Source: Protea cynaroides (Eukaryota > Streptophyta > Magnoliopsida > Proteales > Proteaceae). From it: a stretch of 64,000 nt of DNA. Positions 11,928 to 23,701 of this stretch are shown here, in pieces. The stretch is from the NCBI GenBank assembly GCA_028583415.1, contig CM053272.1, positions 70,265,939-70,329,938 of the forward strand. Reading direction: 5' to 3'. The translations under genes were made by a program, and so were the position numbers. A model generated the notes under the pieces. It saw nothing but the letters and a program-made list of their open reading frames with translations. It did no database searches and was not told the origin of the DNA. The number at the start of each line of letters is the position of its first letter. Within the stretch, counting starts at the first letter, position 1.

Positions 11928-12690
11928 AAGGTACCTATAGAGTAGCTCCTATGGAGTTGAAGGAACTGAGACTCAACTACGGGAGTTATTAGACAAGGGT
12001 TCTAATCGGCTAAGTATTGCAACACGGAAAGCGCCAATGCAAAGCGTGAAGAAGAAGGACGGTAGTGTCAGATTATGTATGGATTACCGGAAACTAAACA
12101 AGCTCACGATCAAGAATCGATATTTACTACCTCAGATCAATGACTTGTTTAAACAATTTTAAGGAGCAAAGGTATTTTCTAAGATTGACCTTCAGTCAAG
12201 ATATCATCAGCTAAGGAAATTGGACAGCGATATTCTAAAGATAATTTTAGAACCAGGATTGGACATTATGAGTTTCCGATTATGACGTATGGATTAACCA
12301 ATGCCTTATATCTTTTATGGAGCTGATGAACTGGGTGTTTTATGACATGTTGGACACATCGGTCATAGTTTTCATAGATGATATTTTGGTTTATTACCAC
12401 GGATCTTAAAATAGCTTCACAACAGTTGAGAAAGGAGAAGCTTATTGCCAAATACAAGAAATATGAGACTGATTAAACAAAGTGATCTTCTTAGATCACA
12501 TAGCATCATAAAAAAGGGATTAAAGTGGACCCTATTAAGATAGAAGTAATCATGTGGTGAGAAACATCTAAAGAACATTACAGAGATCAGAAGTTTCTTG
12601 GGTTTAGTTGGTTATTACAGACGATTTTTGGAGGACCACTCTAAGATCGTAAAATCCCTTACCTAGCTAACCAGGAAGGGAGAGGAGTTT
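11928..12690 (+). pseudogene. pol: A2 reverse transcriptase remnant
   Basis: RT copies element RNA into DNA. Readable motifs include the 'LNKLTIKNRY'-like box near 12095-12125, 'FSKIDL' near 12175, and the catalytic box as FIDDIL around 12370-12386. Stops, including one in the box before 'KVFSKIDL', and frameshifts break the frame. Confidence 0.75.
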
Positions 12691-13130
12691 AATTAGACTG
12701 ATAAGTGTGAAGAATGTTTCCAAACTCTAAAAGCAAGATTTATATCAGCTCCCATCTTGATCGTTCCAGTACTAGGGAAACCTTTTACACTATACATCGA
12801 AGCTTTCAGATTGGATCTAGGATGCGGGTTGATGCAAGGTAAATAAGTGATTGCATGTGCTTCAAGACAACTGAAGGAGCATTAAAAGAATTACCCTACT
12901 CATGATTTGGAATTATCGGTGATGAATTATGCAATCAAGACTTGGAGACATTATCTATACGGAGAAGATTTTAGATTAAATGGGAACACAAGAATTTTAT
13001 TTATCTCTTCATCAGAAAGAGTTGAACATGAGGATAAGAAAATGGCTAGAATTGCTGAAGGATTAAGACCGTGATATTCAATGTCACCGGTGCAAGGCTA
13101 ATGTAGTAGCTGAGGTTTTGAGCAAAAAAG
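12691..13130 (+). pseudogene. pol: A2 RNase H remnant
   Basis: RNase H removes RNA from the hybrid. The 'FTLYTDASRLGLGCVLMQ' region of this family appears near 12780-12840 in altered form, with the first catalytic Asp region read as 'IEAF'. A 'LKE(H)...KNYPTHDLEL' segment follows at 12870-12915. Several stops are present. Confidence 0.65.
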
Positions 13131-14560
13131 GAATTATGAAGTCCGAGGAAGGACCCAGTATAAATGTTGCCTTATGTTTTACAGCAACAGATTCAGATTT
13201 GGAAGAAGAGTAACATATGATAGAAGCTAATGATGATCCAGTTGAGTGAAAACTTATGGATGAACTTATGGAGCAATAGTTCCTCGGCTACGCTTGTGAC
13301 ATTAAAGATCATATCTGAATTGATGGATGAAGTAAAGATAGTAATTTTGTTAGATCTATATCTAAGAATGGTGCAAGAAGATTTAGAGAAAGAAAAAGAA
13401 AAACCAAACCATGACTTACTTTGGATGCAAAAAAGGTCCTGAGATACAGAGGATGATTATGCATACTTGAAGTGAAAAAAAAGAACGTTGATCATAAGAT
13501 ACAAGATAAAGACTCAGATATCATGAAGACGATAATGATAAGAGCCCATTGTACTCAATATTCAGGACATCCTGGAGTACCAATATGTATCATGACCTGA
13601 AGAAATTGTATTGGTAAAGAGGAATGATAACAAATGTGGCTTCGTACGTGTTCAGTAACTGAATTGTCAGCAAGTAAAGGTTGAAAGACAAAGACCAACA
13701 TGGCTTACTACAACCACTATCGGAGCCAGTCTAGAAGTGAAACTGCATTACAATGAACTAAGTCATCGATTTGCCACTAACTCCTAGATCGATTGACGTC
13801 GTTTGGGTGATTGTTGATTGCCTTATGAAGATAGCTCATTCCATTGCTATACGACCTCGGTATGCTTTGGAGTGGCTAACTAAACTATATGTGGATAATA
13901 TTGCCAGATTGAATGGTATGCCTGAGAGCATAGTGTCAGGCAGAGGCTCATGCTTTATCTCGAAGTTTTGGAAAGAGCTATAGAAAACAATGAGAACGAA
14001 GTTGAAGTTTAGTACCGCAGTTTACCTTAAACCGACGGACAGTCAGGGCGGACTATACAGATCCTAAGAGATATGCCCAAGCTTGTGAATTGATTTTAAG
14101 GAGCTTGGGTTGAGAAGTTACCATGAATTGAAGTTGCTACCAAGCTACCATGTAAATGTCACCTATAAAGCATGGTATAGTAGAAATGTCAAATTCCTTT
14201 GTTTTGGAATGAAGTCGGAGAATGAAGAATTTTAAGAACTGAGTCTATTGAAGAAACCTATCGAGTGGCAGATAAGATCCAAGAAAAGGTCAAAGACAGC
14301 TCAGGATTATTAGAAGAGATGCCAAGACCTTGAGTTTGCCATAAGTGACAAAGTGTTCTTGAAGATATCACTTATGTATGGTTTGAAGCAGTTCAGCAAG
14401 AAGGGAAAGTGGTATCCTATATATGTTTTGGAACCTCATTAAAATTTTGAAGAGGCATAGAAAAGTGCATATCAACTAGCTTTACCGCTGTCCATGTCTA
14501 GTATGCATGACGTATTTCACGTGTCTCTATTGACGAAGTACATTGGAGATCCATATCAAA
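13131..14560 (+). pseudogene. pol: A2 integrase remnant
   Basis: This is an integrase with an N-terminal zinc-binding part around 13550-13690 (a 'YHDLKKLYW' followed by a Cys pair), a DDE core around 13770-14200, and a C-terminal 'DKVFLKIS...GLK' segment at 14345-14390. One 70-codon stretch (13771-13983) remains open and covers the first core strands. Elsewhere stops and frameshifts are dense. Confidence 0.7.
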
Positions 14561-14790
14561 GGTATTGACCACTGATCCACTGGATTAGATAGAAGATTTA
14601 AATATTGAAGTGGTACCAGCCTAGTTCACTAGTTGGGAGGTACAACACCTCCAAAGCTGGGATAATTATTATATGAAGATAACCTGGCGAGGACAAGACG
14701 TGGAGAAGATTGCATGGGAAGAAAAGAATGCTATGCGAAAGCAATATCCTCACCTTTTCGACTCGAAACGTATGTACAAATTTCGAGGAT
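14561..14790 (+). pseudogene. pol: A2 chromodomain remnant
   Basis: A C-terminal chromodomain-like tail follows integrase. The pieces 'YYMKITWRGQDVEKIAWEE' (14670-14726) and 'MRKQYPHLF' (14733-14759) can be read. Chromodomains of this group are thought to guide integration to heterochromatin through histone marks. This places the element among chromoviruses. Confidence 0.75.
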
Positions 14791-14802
14791 AAAATTTTTA
14801 AT

Positions 14803-14815
14803 AAGAGGGGGGGAG
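14803..14815 (+). promoter_or_regulatory. A2 polypurine tract
   Basis: AAGAGGGGGGGAG immediately precedes the 3' LTR start at 14817 and would prime plus-strand DNA synthesis. Confidence 0.8.
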
Positions 14816-14816
14816 T

Positions 14817-17213
14817 TGTAAGACCCGTATCGAACTAACCGGTCTTACCACCTTGTACCAAGTCTACCTATCATGGTCGAGCCAAGTGGACCAAGTGTGT
14901 GAAGAAACCACAAGACCAAGTATAAAATTTAACTCAAAACCAGTCAAAAATGAAGGTAGGGTCGCTTGCCTAAACAGGTAGGGTCGACCCCACCTCAACA
15001 GAAGTCCAACCCATGACTTTTTGGTCGTCAGGTCGCATGTTTTGAAACGTAGGGTCTTGGATTATCTGACCCTACATCCGACCCTACGTCCGACCCTACG
15101 AAAACAGCAAGAACCAAAAATTAGGAAACCTTCCTAATTCAAAGGGGGTCTTTCCTAAACTCATTGGGGGTTATTATGGAGGGTTTTCTTCAATAAATAG
15201 GACGTCCCTAAGCCTCTTTCACTTCTTTAGAACCCTAATTGAAAGTGAGAGAAAGAGAAAGAGAAGGAAGAGAGGAAGAGAAGAAGAGAAGGAAACTTGA
15301 AGAAGAAGACTAAGGAAGAGAAGGAAACTTCAAAGAAACCTCTGAATAAAGGTATGAACCTAATTCCTTACCTAAATAAGAGATCCTAGAATAGTTATGA
15401 AGAACATAGGATTAGGAGAAACCCAAATCATCCATCCATTGACAAGTTTCAAGAGATTCCATGGAGGAAATTGTTATGGACAATGAATAATGTATAACTT
15501 GGAGTTTTGAGCCATAGAACAATCTTAGAATGGACCATGAAAGTAAGTCAAAGGATCAAAACATGAAATAATGGACTTTAGAATGAAAGGTTGACTCAGA
15601 ATACGTGTGGTCACACGTAGGGTCGAATGATATCCGACCCTACGAGACCACAGGATCGACCACATGCCCTCGGGAAGTCCCAAGGAGGGTGTGGTCACAC
15701 GTAGGGTCGAATGGTATCCGACCCCACGTTCGACCCTACACCCTAGGGTCACAGAAACTGCTACCCTAGGTGCGACCCTACCCTACGACCCTACCCCTGT
15801 GGTCGCAGAAACTGCTATCCTAGGTGCTACCCTACCTGCGACCCCTCAGCTACTATTATTCTAAACATATGGGGATTAATTTTAATTAAAATTTATCGAC
15901 TTTTTAGGTCTTTCCAGTGATTTAAAAGTAAATTATAAAGCTTGAACGAGGATCTACTAGCAATCAAAGGTGAGGGAACAAGACCTAAACTAATTGGCTA
16001 ATAATAAACTATTTTCGTTTATTAAGTCCAATACCATGAATGATTCTATGCTTGTATGATTATAATGTGCATATCACATGTCATCCAATATTCCTGTTAT
16101 AATTGCTCATGCATATTTAATTCCTTTTATTTATAACATAATGATGATGATGATGCTAGGAATAGGTATGTGAATGTATGTGTGTGGTTAGTGTACTTGA
16201 TGCGAGTGGGGCATCAGGGGGAGGACATGACACTGTGGTTCATCCTGGTCACCAGACTCTAGCTCTATCTCTACTCAAGTCTTGTCTACTAACATCGTCG
16301 TATCGCCATTACTTTAGCAGAACTATTACGTCGTAGGGCATCAGGGGAGGTGGTCTCGGACCGTGTAGTCTCTGACTCTATCGGGGGGCCTTAGCTCTAT
16401 CTCTATGGACGTATTAAGGGATGCTGGGGTGAGGCCTTGGATACACTGTTTGACATTAGGATTGGTTAGTTGCGAGCCCAGTTTGCAAGCCCTCGCCAGC
16501 AGGGGCTTACGTGTTGGTATGGGTAGAGCATCAGGGGAAGTGTGATGTGATGCGGTCCTAAGCACTTTAGCTCTATCTCTATTCCATGGTGGGTGCATGT
16601 GGGGGTGGCATTGGTGTTTGATCCATTGGGCGGTTCTACACATTCGTGTATAGAGGTGCGGTGGCCACCTATCCTTTCTATTGCACATTGCAAACTTATG
16701 AACCAGACCAAAGATATGAATTGAATGCATGCATATGTTTGTTGCATTATTTTATTTACTCACTGAGCTCAAGTTGGAGAGCTGACCCTCACGTACGCAA
16801 TTCTTTTTAGTTTCTGATGTTGCAAGTATTACGATTGAAGATTATGTCAACACACCAATATGTGAACATGTGGCGGCTATGATGATCAAGCTGTGGAGGA
16901 CTATTATGATTCGTTAAGCGAGCGTTTCACTGTGGATATGCTTAGAGTTAAATTTTCATATTTGAATATTTGTAATATGTATTAAATTATGTTTTGGTTA
17001 CTTGGAGATAAATAGAATATTAATTATTTATCATGACTAGACCTCAGTTCATTATCTGTAAAACTTTCGTTATTTAGTTTATTATCTCTGATTAATGTGG
17101 AATGTGTTTTGGTTTAACATGGTGGGGATAGTCTATTCGAGATCTTGGTTGAACCGTTGGTTTATTGACGGTTCATCACACCATTCTGGTTCATGTAGAA
17201 TTGGGGTGTGAGA
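14817..17213 (+). repeat. A2 3' LTR, complete, about 2.4 kb
   Basis: It begins TGTAAGACCCG and ends near GGGGTGTGA, with the final CA altered to GA. The first 300 bp hold several GACCCTAC/GGGTCGCA motifs. A weakened TATA-like AATAAATAG is at 15192-15200, followed by a purine-rich stretch. The second half has three diverged repeats of CATCAGGGG...TAGCTCTATCTCTA (16211-16590) and a (GAT)n run near 16141. This is the reference for the A LTR fragments elsewhere in the window. Confidence 0.85.
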
Positions 17214-17215
17214 AT

Positions 17216-17505
17216 GATTGGATTTGCCTAGGGACAGAATCTTTCCTTAATTTAGAGATGAATCGAGAACTATGATTGGATTTGTCTAGGGATAGAATCT
17301 TTCTTGAGTTCTGAGGTACATTGAGAATAGTAATTGAATTTGCCTAGGGGTAGAATCTTTCCTTAATTCAGAGATGATTCGAAAACTATGATTGGATTTG
17401 CCTAGGGATAAAATTGTTCCTTAATTCTGAGGTACATTGAGAACAGTGATTGAATTTGCCTAGGAGCTGAATCTCTCTTTAATTATGAGATGAACTGAAT
17501 ATGAT
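17216..17505. repeat. Tandem array, five 58-bp units in alternating types
   Basis: Units begin GATTGGATTTGCCTAGGG at 17216, 17274, 17332, 17390 and 17448. Odd units end GAGATGAATCGAGAACTAT-like and even units end GAGGTACATTGAGAATAGT-like, so the array is really a 116-bp dimer repeat. It lies directly right of A2 and is probably part of the T2 internal region. I recognise no function. Confidence 0.85.
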
Positions 17506-17876
17506 ATTTGAGTAAGCCCAAGGACTAACTGTACAGGAATATTGTAAACTTTTTCAGGTATAGGTGCTTGTCGCTGCCTAAACTGAATGCTCTATTGCAC
17601 CAGATTGACTGAGTTACTGATTGTGATCCTAAATCTGGTTGCCTCATCTCTTACAAAATATGATGTTCAATCAAGATCTAGATTCATGGCTTCCATTGAT
17701 TCATTTAGAATGATAACATGGATGGATCTCATGGTGGGAGATCAAGACAATTTCTTAGTTATAGGGGCCTCTCACCCTAAAAGGTGGATATGGTTGCAGA
17801 TTGATTCTCTTTTCCAAAGGCATTGTAACCCAATGGAGAAATATCAAGATTTTAGACATCTAGAGGAATGGAAGAA
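17506..17876. other. Unrecognised stretch, possibly T2 internal sequence
   Basis: It contains a plus-strand open frame of 105 codons (17587-17904) with no motif I recognise. The last codons run into leader sequence shared with T1, so the frame crosses a repeat junction and is unlikely to be a real gene. Nothing else stands out. Confidence 0.35.
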
Positions 17877-18885
17877 GTCACATACACAATCAAAGATAAC
17901 TTAACCAACAAAGTTAGCTCCCTCATAAGGGCGATTGGGTAAACATTATCCAAGTCAATTTAATTGAATTTGATTAAGCCATGTGTTCAGTCTTGGGACC
18001 TCGTGATTCCAAAATGGATAATCAGTGGTACCAAGGTCTGGCCAATTGGATTACTGAATTCGATGAAATTGAAATGGATATATTAATCTGTCGTCCTTAT
18101 TAGGGATGGTTAGCAAAAGTGGTTCATGAATGAATAAACTAGTAAATTTCTTCTTGACAATGGTATCTATGTCTTGATAGGGATTTTCTGCTCATTTTTT
18201 GAAATCGACGTGTTAACAATGAGAGGTTCGACACATCGAGCTTACTTACTGGAGGGTGTATAGTGACCGTCTACTATGATGTAGAATAGGTGTATACATA
18301 CCTCATACTCCCAATGGGTGAGAGTTCAAGATGCTCGTCGTGTAGATTCTAACATGTTGACCAATCGAGGACAAAAACGGGTATAACTTTGATGTCTCGA
18401 ACATGGATGTCATGGTTAAGCAGATTTTACTGGGTCAGTTCAGGGATGAACCAAAAATAACAAGTATTGGGCTAGAATCTGGGTTGGGACAGAAAAGGCC
18501 ACCTTGACAAGGACGGGGTAACCTATCACCGAATGCACGATGAATAATGGGCCCCCAATCCCTTTTATATACTATGTTGCAAGGATCCAAGCGATGTAGA
18601 GTAGCATAACGCATTCTCTGGCGGACCCAAGAATCGCTCGTTAGAGGCTACTTGCCAGTCGTGGTCTCACAAAGTACAGGCCAAGGTTGTGTGTTTCGCC
18701 TAGCGGGCTGCCCCATATGCATGGGACCCAGTTCGGCTACTCGCACGAATGTGTGACTGAACCCATTCCCCCCAAAGCAATATTATACAAGCATAAATAT
18801 AGTATTCTAAAAGCTAGCATCCAATTCATGCAAGGAAAGTTTTCATTTAGGAGTCTGACGTTCATATCCCCAGTGGAGTCACCAC
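17877..18885 (-). other. T2 leader with primer site
   Basis: It matches 1906-2934 of T1 along its length, from ACACAATCAAAGAT to the LTR border, with small indels. This is the stretch between the 5' LTR and gag of a minus-strand family T element. The gag itself is not seen to the left, where the 58-bp array and A2 are found. Confidence 0.75.
18867..18884 (-). promoter_or_regulatory. T2 primer binding site (tRNA-Arg-like)
   Basis: On the minus strand TGGTGACTCCACTGGGGA lies one base after the LTR end. From memory, TGGCGACTCYRCTGGGGA-type sites complementary to tRNA-Arg are characteristic of Ogre/Tat elements. One base differs here. Confidence 0.7.
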
Positions 18886-21800
18886 TGTGAGGTCAAAGAT
18901 GGAAATCTTGGAAGTCGCCACCTAGATTAAGGTCTAGGACCTTAGAAAATATGAAATCTGACCCTAAGGTAAAACTTCGATTGACTCATGACCCTTAGAT
19001 TGGATTTCTGGTCCATCAGGGATTGGGTAAGCTTCAGGTTACAGTTATGGGAAGGGATTAGGCACCCAAACCGCCCGATCGAAATCGGTTTCCTATTCCT
19101 TTCCTATGCTAGACACTATCTATTAAACCGAACCAAACCAAGTGGTTTGATATCATTGAACCGAATCTGTATCCATCAAATTGCCTATGTATCATGAAAT
19201 TATTTCGAAAATCAGGTTCACCATCGTAGTTCAGGTGTGATTAAATTTTATGATTGTAATTTATGCTTGTGCATGATTAAGTTCATTATTCAAATTGAAG
19301 TTTATGCTTGAAAGGTTGAGAAATCCTATGGGTTAGGATCTGGATAGTCCATGTGGACTGATAGATAGTCCTAGTGGATCTATGGGTAACCCTATTTGGG
19401 TCAAAATATGGATAACCCTTTCTGGGTTGGAATGTGGATAACCCTATCTGGGTTGAAATGTGGATAAATGTCCTAGTGGATCTATGGGTAGTCCAAGTGG
19501 ACTAAGGTTTGGATCTGAATTTGGGATTCTCCCAAATGGCCTACGTATCCTAGGGTCTGCCCTAGGAATCAAAATCCGCGTAGTTCGAACATCTGAGTTG
19601 AAATGGTTGGGTATCCTAGTGGATCTATGGATAGTCCGAGTGGACTAAGGTATGGATCCGAATTTGGGTTTCTCCCAAATGGCCTACGTATCCTAGGGTT
19701 TGCCCTAGGAATTAGAATCCGCGTAGTTCGGGTTAGATAACCCTATTTGGGTCGAAATGGGGGTAGATATCCTAGTGGATCTATGGATAGTCCGAGTGGA
19801 CTAAGGTGTGGATCCGAATTTGGGTTTCTCCCAAATGGCCTACGTATCCTAGGGTTTGCCCTAGGAATCAGAATCCACGTAGTTCGGGTCGATGAAAAAT
19901 AACCTGTTCTAGGTTAAAGATTGAGAACCTATTCTAGGTTTAGGGTTGAGAACCTATTCTAGGTTTAGGATTTTGAACCTATTATAGGTTTAGGGTTGAG
20001 AACCTATTCTAGGTTTAGGGTTTACCGAGGGACAAAATCGTCCTGAATTACCCTTTTCAACCTAAGCTCTAATTTTGGAAAGTTTGGCAAAGCATTCTCT
20101 TTCTTTATTAAGATTTTTATTATTCCCATTATGCCCTTCCCAAGAATGTGGGTGCCTAAATGTACGTCCCCATACCTAATATGTTTGCTAGGTGTACAGA
20201 TATGGCAGTTCGACTAGGGTGCAGCATAAATTAAATTATTGCCAAAAATAAATTATTCATCTAAAAATGGCATATAACACATTTATGGCAAGAAATTCAC
20301 ATACAGTAAGATTTTTAAAAATCTCTCAAATATGCATGTATTGCAAATAAGGCAAGAGCCTATATGGCATGCTCTAATATGCTATCTTCTAAGCATGGCA
20401 ATACCTAATATGATAGTGAGCATTTAAACATGGCAATGAGCATCCAAACAGATAGATATGATAATGAGCAATCCAAACATGGCAATGTGATCATTCCAAT
20501 CATGGCAGTGTGATCATTCATTATAGCAGTGTATGCATGCGAGCATTTCAAACATAGTAGTGTATCCAAACATAACATGTAAGAGCATTCCAAATAAGAC
20601 ATGTCAATCGAACAAAAATATGTGTATCACGTGTATCAAAACAACTTATATGCATGATCTAATGGTTTTGATTCCTCTAAAACACATATAACGCCAATCC
20701 AACGGTTTAGATCATTCTAAAACATTCATAATGACAATCCAACAGTCTAAACCATTCATAATGATAATCCAACTATTCGGATTCATTTAAATCACTCCTA
20801 AAGATAATCCAATGGTTCAGATTACTCAAAATCATTCACAATGAAGATCCAATGGTTCAGATGGCTTAAAAAACACTTATAATCAAGATCCAACGATTAC
20901 AATCACTCAAAACACATATGATCAAGATTTAACAGTTAAAATCACTTAAAATCACAATCTAACCATTCAGATTCATTTAAAAACAATCTTCATAAAAATC
21001 CAATGGTTTGGGCACTCAAAATTATAATTTGACAATTCAAATTCATTTAAATCTCACATAATCATGATCAAATCAATGGCTCAGATTAAATTTAACTTCA
21101 CATCATCATCAGAATAAAATCAAAATTAACAATTGTGATGGGACAGATGAAGGGTTGGAAAGCCAATCAAGGGTAGAAATTGTAGATCAAGTGGTTGACA
21201 ATGAGTTGTGGATCAGATCAGATGGTGTAAGATTAGATGGCTAGTGATGAGGGCAGATTATAGTGAGGTTTAATCGATGGTATTGGATCTAAGTAACCAT
21301 GAAAGGCATGATGAGAATAATGGTAAGTGGGTTGATGTAGCCGTGAAGGTGCCGGCTGGGTATGCATGTACAGGTAAAGAAGTATGGAGGTTTACAAGAC
21401 AAGGTAGAATGTCGGTTGATGGTGTTAGATGATGAGGGTGTTAAGTGATGAGTTGGAATGAATGAGTTGAGGAAAGAAGATGGTGCTGTAGGGTTTTAGC
21501 AAGGAGTAAGTGGCAGTGAATGGTGTTGTAGGTTTGCAGATGGGATTGCAAGGATGATAGGTTGCACAAGTGATGCTAGGGTGACAGATCGTGGTGTGCA
21601 TGGCCAGGTGGTGAAAGCAATAGGTGAGTGATGTGCAGGTTTAATGGATCTGTAGATGGCTGGGTAGACAGGTTGTGAAATCTATTATGGAGATGGTAGG
21701 ACAGGTATGGCCGTATGTGATGAGGTGAGGTATGAAGTAGGATTGCGGGTCGGCTACATGGATGGGAGGTGATGATATGGTGTATTGCAGTTGGATAGAA

Positions 21801-22352
21801 GTAAGAATAAACCAATGCAAAAAGAAAGGGGCAGTAGTAGCTTACCTGAATCGCAGACTCCACTGCCTTCTCCTTCTTCCTCTTCTTCATCTTCTCGTTC
21901 TGCTCTCTTTTTCGATTTTTCTTTTTTTTTCTTTTTCAACGCCCTCTCTTTCTCGCTCTCGATTCTCCAAATTTTTTTTTCTTTTTTTTTCTTCTTCTCC
22001 TCCCCTTTCTCCAGCTCCTGCTTCCTCCTTTTTTCCCGTTTCTCCAGCTCCTGCTTCCTCCTTTTTCTTCTCCTCTTCACTCTCGCTGCCGCCTCTCCCT
22101 CTTCTCAATCTTCTCGGTTCTTTTCCTCTTTTTTTTCTTTTTTATTCTTTTTTTTTCATCTCTTCTTTTTCACCGACTCCTCTCTTCTTCTCCTCTCTTC
22201 TCATTCTTTCCTTTCTTTTCTTTCCTAATCTTGGTCGGTCTCTCTTGACACATATAATGTACATTTATACAATAATATATCATAAAATATACATAATAAT
22301 ATGTAATAACATACATATTAATATATGTAGTATATAATATATTTTATATAAT

Positions 22353-22387
<35 letters not shown>

Positions 22388-23055
22388 CTATGCACATGGA
22401 CGAACCGATTTAGTCTAGACTGGTCTGACTTAAGTTGACTAGGCTGGACTGACTTAAACTGAGCTGGGTTGGACTGAGAATGACTTGAATTACCTGGGTT
22501 GGGCCAGGACTGCTTGGGTTGAGCTGAGTTGACTAGATTGACAGGGTTTCTCTCTCTGTCATTTCATGGGCTATTTCCGCTGTCATTCCGCATGAAATTT
22601 TTCAATAGCCTTTATTTCAAATTTTCTATGTTCACTTTGTAGAACACTAAAAATGGGGAATATTGAAACTTAAATCATCACATTTGGAAATAAAATGGTC
22701 AAACTTATGAATTTCTGAAGTTTAAGCAGGCCAATTATCGATGATTTGGTTGACCATTCTGCATGGGATCCTTCGGAGACTTCTATCAGAAATTCTTTAT
22801 GTCCACTTTGTAAAGTACTAAAAATGGAACATAATGAAACTAAAATCATCTGATTTGGATATGGGATGACCAAAATATGAATTTTCAAAGGTTAAATGAC
22901 CATTTTCATGTGTAATTTTGCATGGGACCCTTCGGAGACTTCTACCCGAGATTTTTTACGTCCACTTTGTAGAACATTACAAATGAAGAATAATGGCCTT
23001 GGAATCATTTGAATCCGACGTAGAACGAAAAAGATATGAAGCTTTGAAGTTCTAA
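18886..23055 (-). repeat. T2 5' LTR, truncated at its outer end
   Basis: It starts TGTGAGGTCAAAGATGG next to the primer site and follows the T1 and T3 LTRs through all sub-blocks: three copies of the roughly 145-bp unit (about 19460-19890), GAACCTATTCTAGGTTTAGG repeats (19920-20030), an AT-rich spacer, a pyrimidine tract (21840-22240), a (TA)n run (22345-22383) and roughly 160-bp units. It stops at GAAGTTCTAA in the third of those units, where T1 and T3 continue with CGATAATTTTGC. The last 700 bp or so are lost at a junction with A6. Confidence 0.82.
19460..19890. repeat. Three copies of the ~145-bp T LTR unit
   Basis: Each unit reads TCCTAGTGGATCTATGG, GTGGACTAAGG, GGATCCGAATTTGGG, CTACGTATCCTAGGGT, CCGCGTAGTTCG. 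The unit contains the inverted pair CCTAGGGTTTGCCCTAGG. T1 has one copy (about 3510-3650) and T3 has five. Confidence 0.85.
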
Positions 23056-23588
23056 AGGAATGGTAAGACCTGAGTCTATTGAAGAAACCTGTCGAGTAGC
23101 AGACAAGATCAAAGAAAAGGGCCAAGATAGCTCAAGTTTCTCAGAAGAGACACCAAGACCTCGAGTTCGCCATAAGTGATAAAGTGTTCTTGAAGATATC
23201 ACTTATGCATGGGTTAAAAACAATTCAACGAGAAGGGAAAGTTGTATCCGATATATGTTTTGGACCTCATAAAATTTGGAGAGACGTAGAAAAGTTGTAT
23301 ATCAACTAGCGTTACCGCTGTCCATGTCTAGTGTGCATAACATATTTCACGTGTCTCTATTGAAGAAGTACATTGGAGATCCATATCAAGGGTATTGACC
23401 ACAGATCCACTGGATTAGATAGAAGATTTAACTAATGAAGTGGTACTAGCCTAGTTCACTAGTTGGAAGGTACAATATCTCAAAAACTGAGATAATTTTT
23501 ATATAAAGATAATCTGGCGATGACAAGACGTGGAGAAGATTGCATGGAAAGAAGAAGATGCAATGCGGAAACAGAATTCCCACCTATT
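23056..23588 (+). pseudogene. pol: A6 integrase C-terminus and chromodomain
   Basis: Its reading frames match the A2 segment at 14230-14760, including 'ESIEETCRVADKIKE'-like and 'DKVFLKIS' pieces, then the 'LPLSMSSVHNIFHVSLLKKYIGD'-like region and the chromodomain up to about 23580. Several stops and frameshifts are present. It begins abruptly at the recombination junction. Confidence 0.7.
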
Positions 23589-23589
23589 G

Positions 23590-23701
23590 ACTCCAAAGTA
23601 AATTCAAATTTTGAGGACGAATTTTATTTTAAGAAGGGGGGAGTTGTAAGATCCGTACGTTCAAATTTTGAGGACGAAATTTCTTTTAAGGGTGGTGGAG
23701 T
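23590..23701 (+). repeat. Tandem duplication of the polypurine tract plus LTR start (A6)
   Basis: The block AAATTTTGAGGACGAA, TTTTAAG, GGGGGGAGTTGTAAGATCCG is followed by a second copy ending GGGTGGTGGAGTTG, and then by the real LTR start. The first copy therefore includes about 10 bases of LTR start. The same arrangement is seen in B3, B5 and B8. Confidence 0.8.

Larger units (their letters stand above)
8625..17213 (+). mobile_element. Chromovirus A2 (family A, Tekay-like), old and decayed
   Basis: In order it has a partial 5' LTR (8625-9491), primer site, gag remnant, protease, RT, RNase H, integrase, chromodomain, polypurine tract and complete 3' LTR (14817-17213). Every coding segment carries many stops and frameshifts, and part of gag is replaced by unrecognised sequence, so it cannot be autonomous. 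It is the most degraded A element here. I see no antisense gene between primer site and gag, unlike A4 and A7. The DNA to its right is probably a family T internal region, which would make T2 its host. Confidence 0.85.

Noticed and set aside
17587..17904. 105-codon open frame as a host gene
   Set aside because: No recognisable motif, and its end runs into leader sequence shared with T1.
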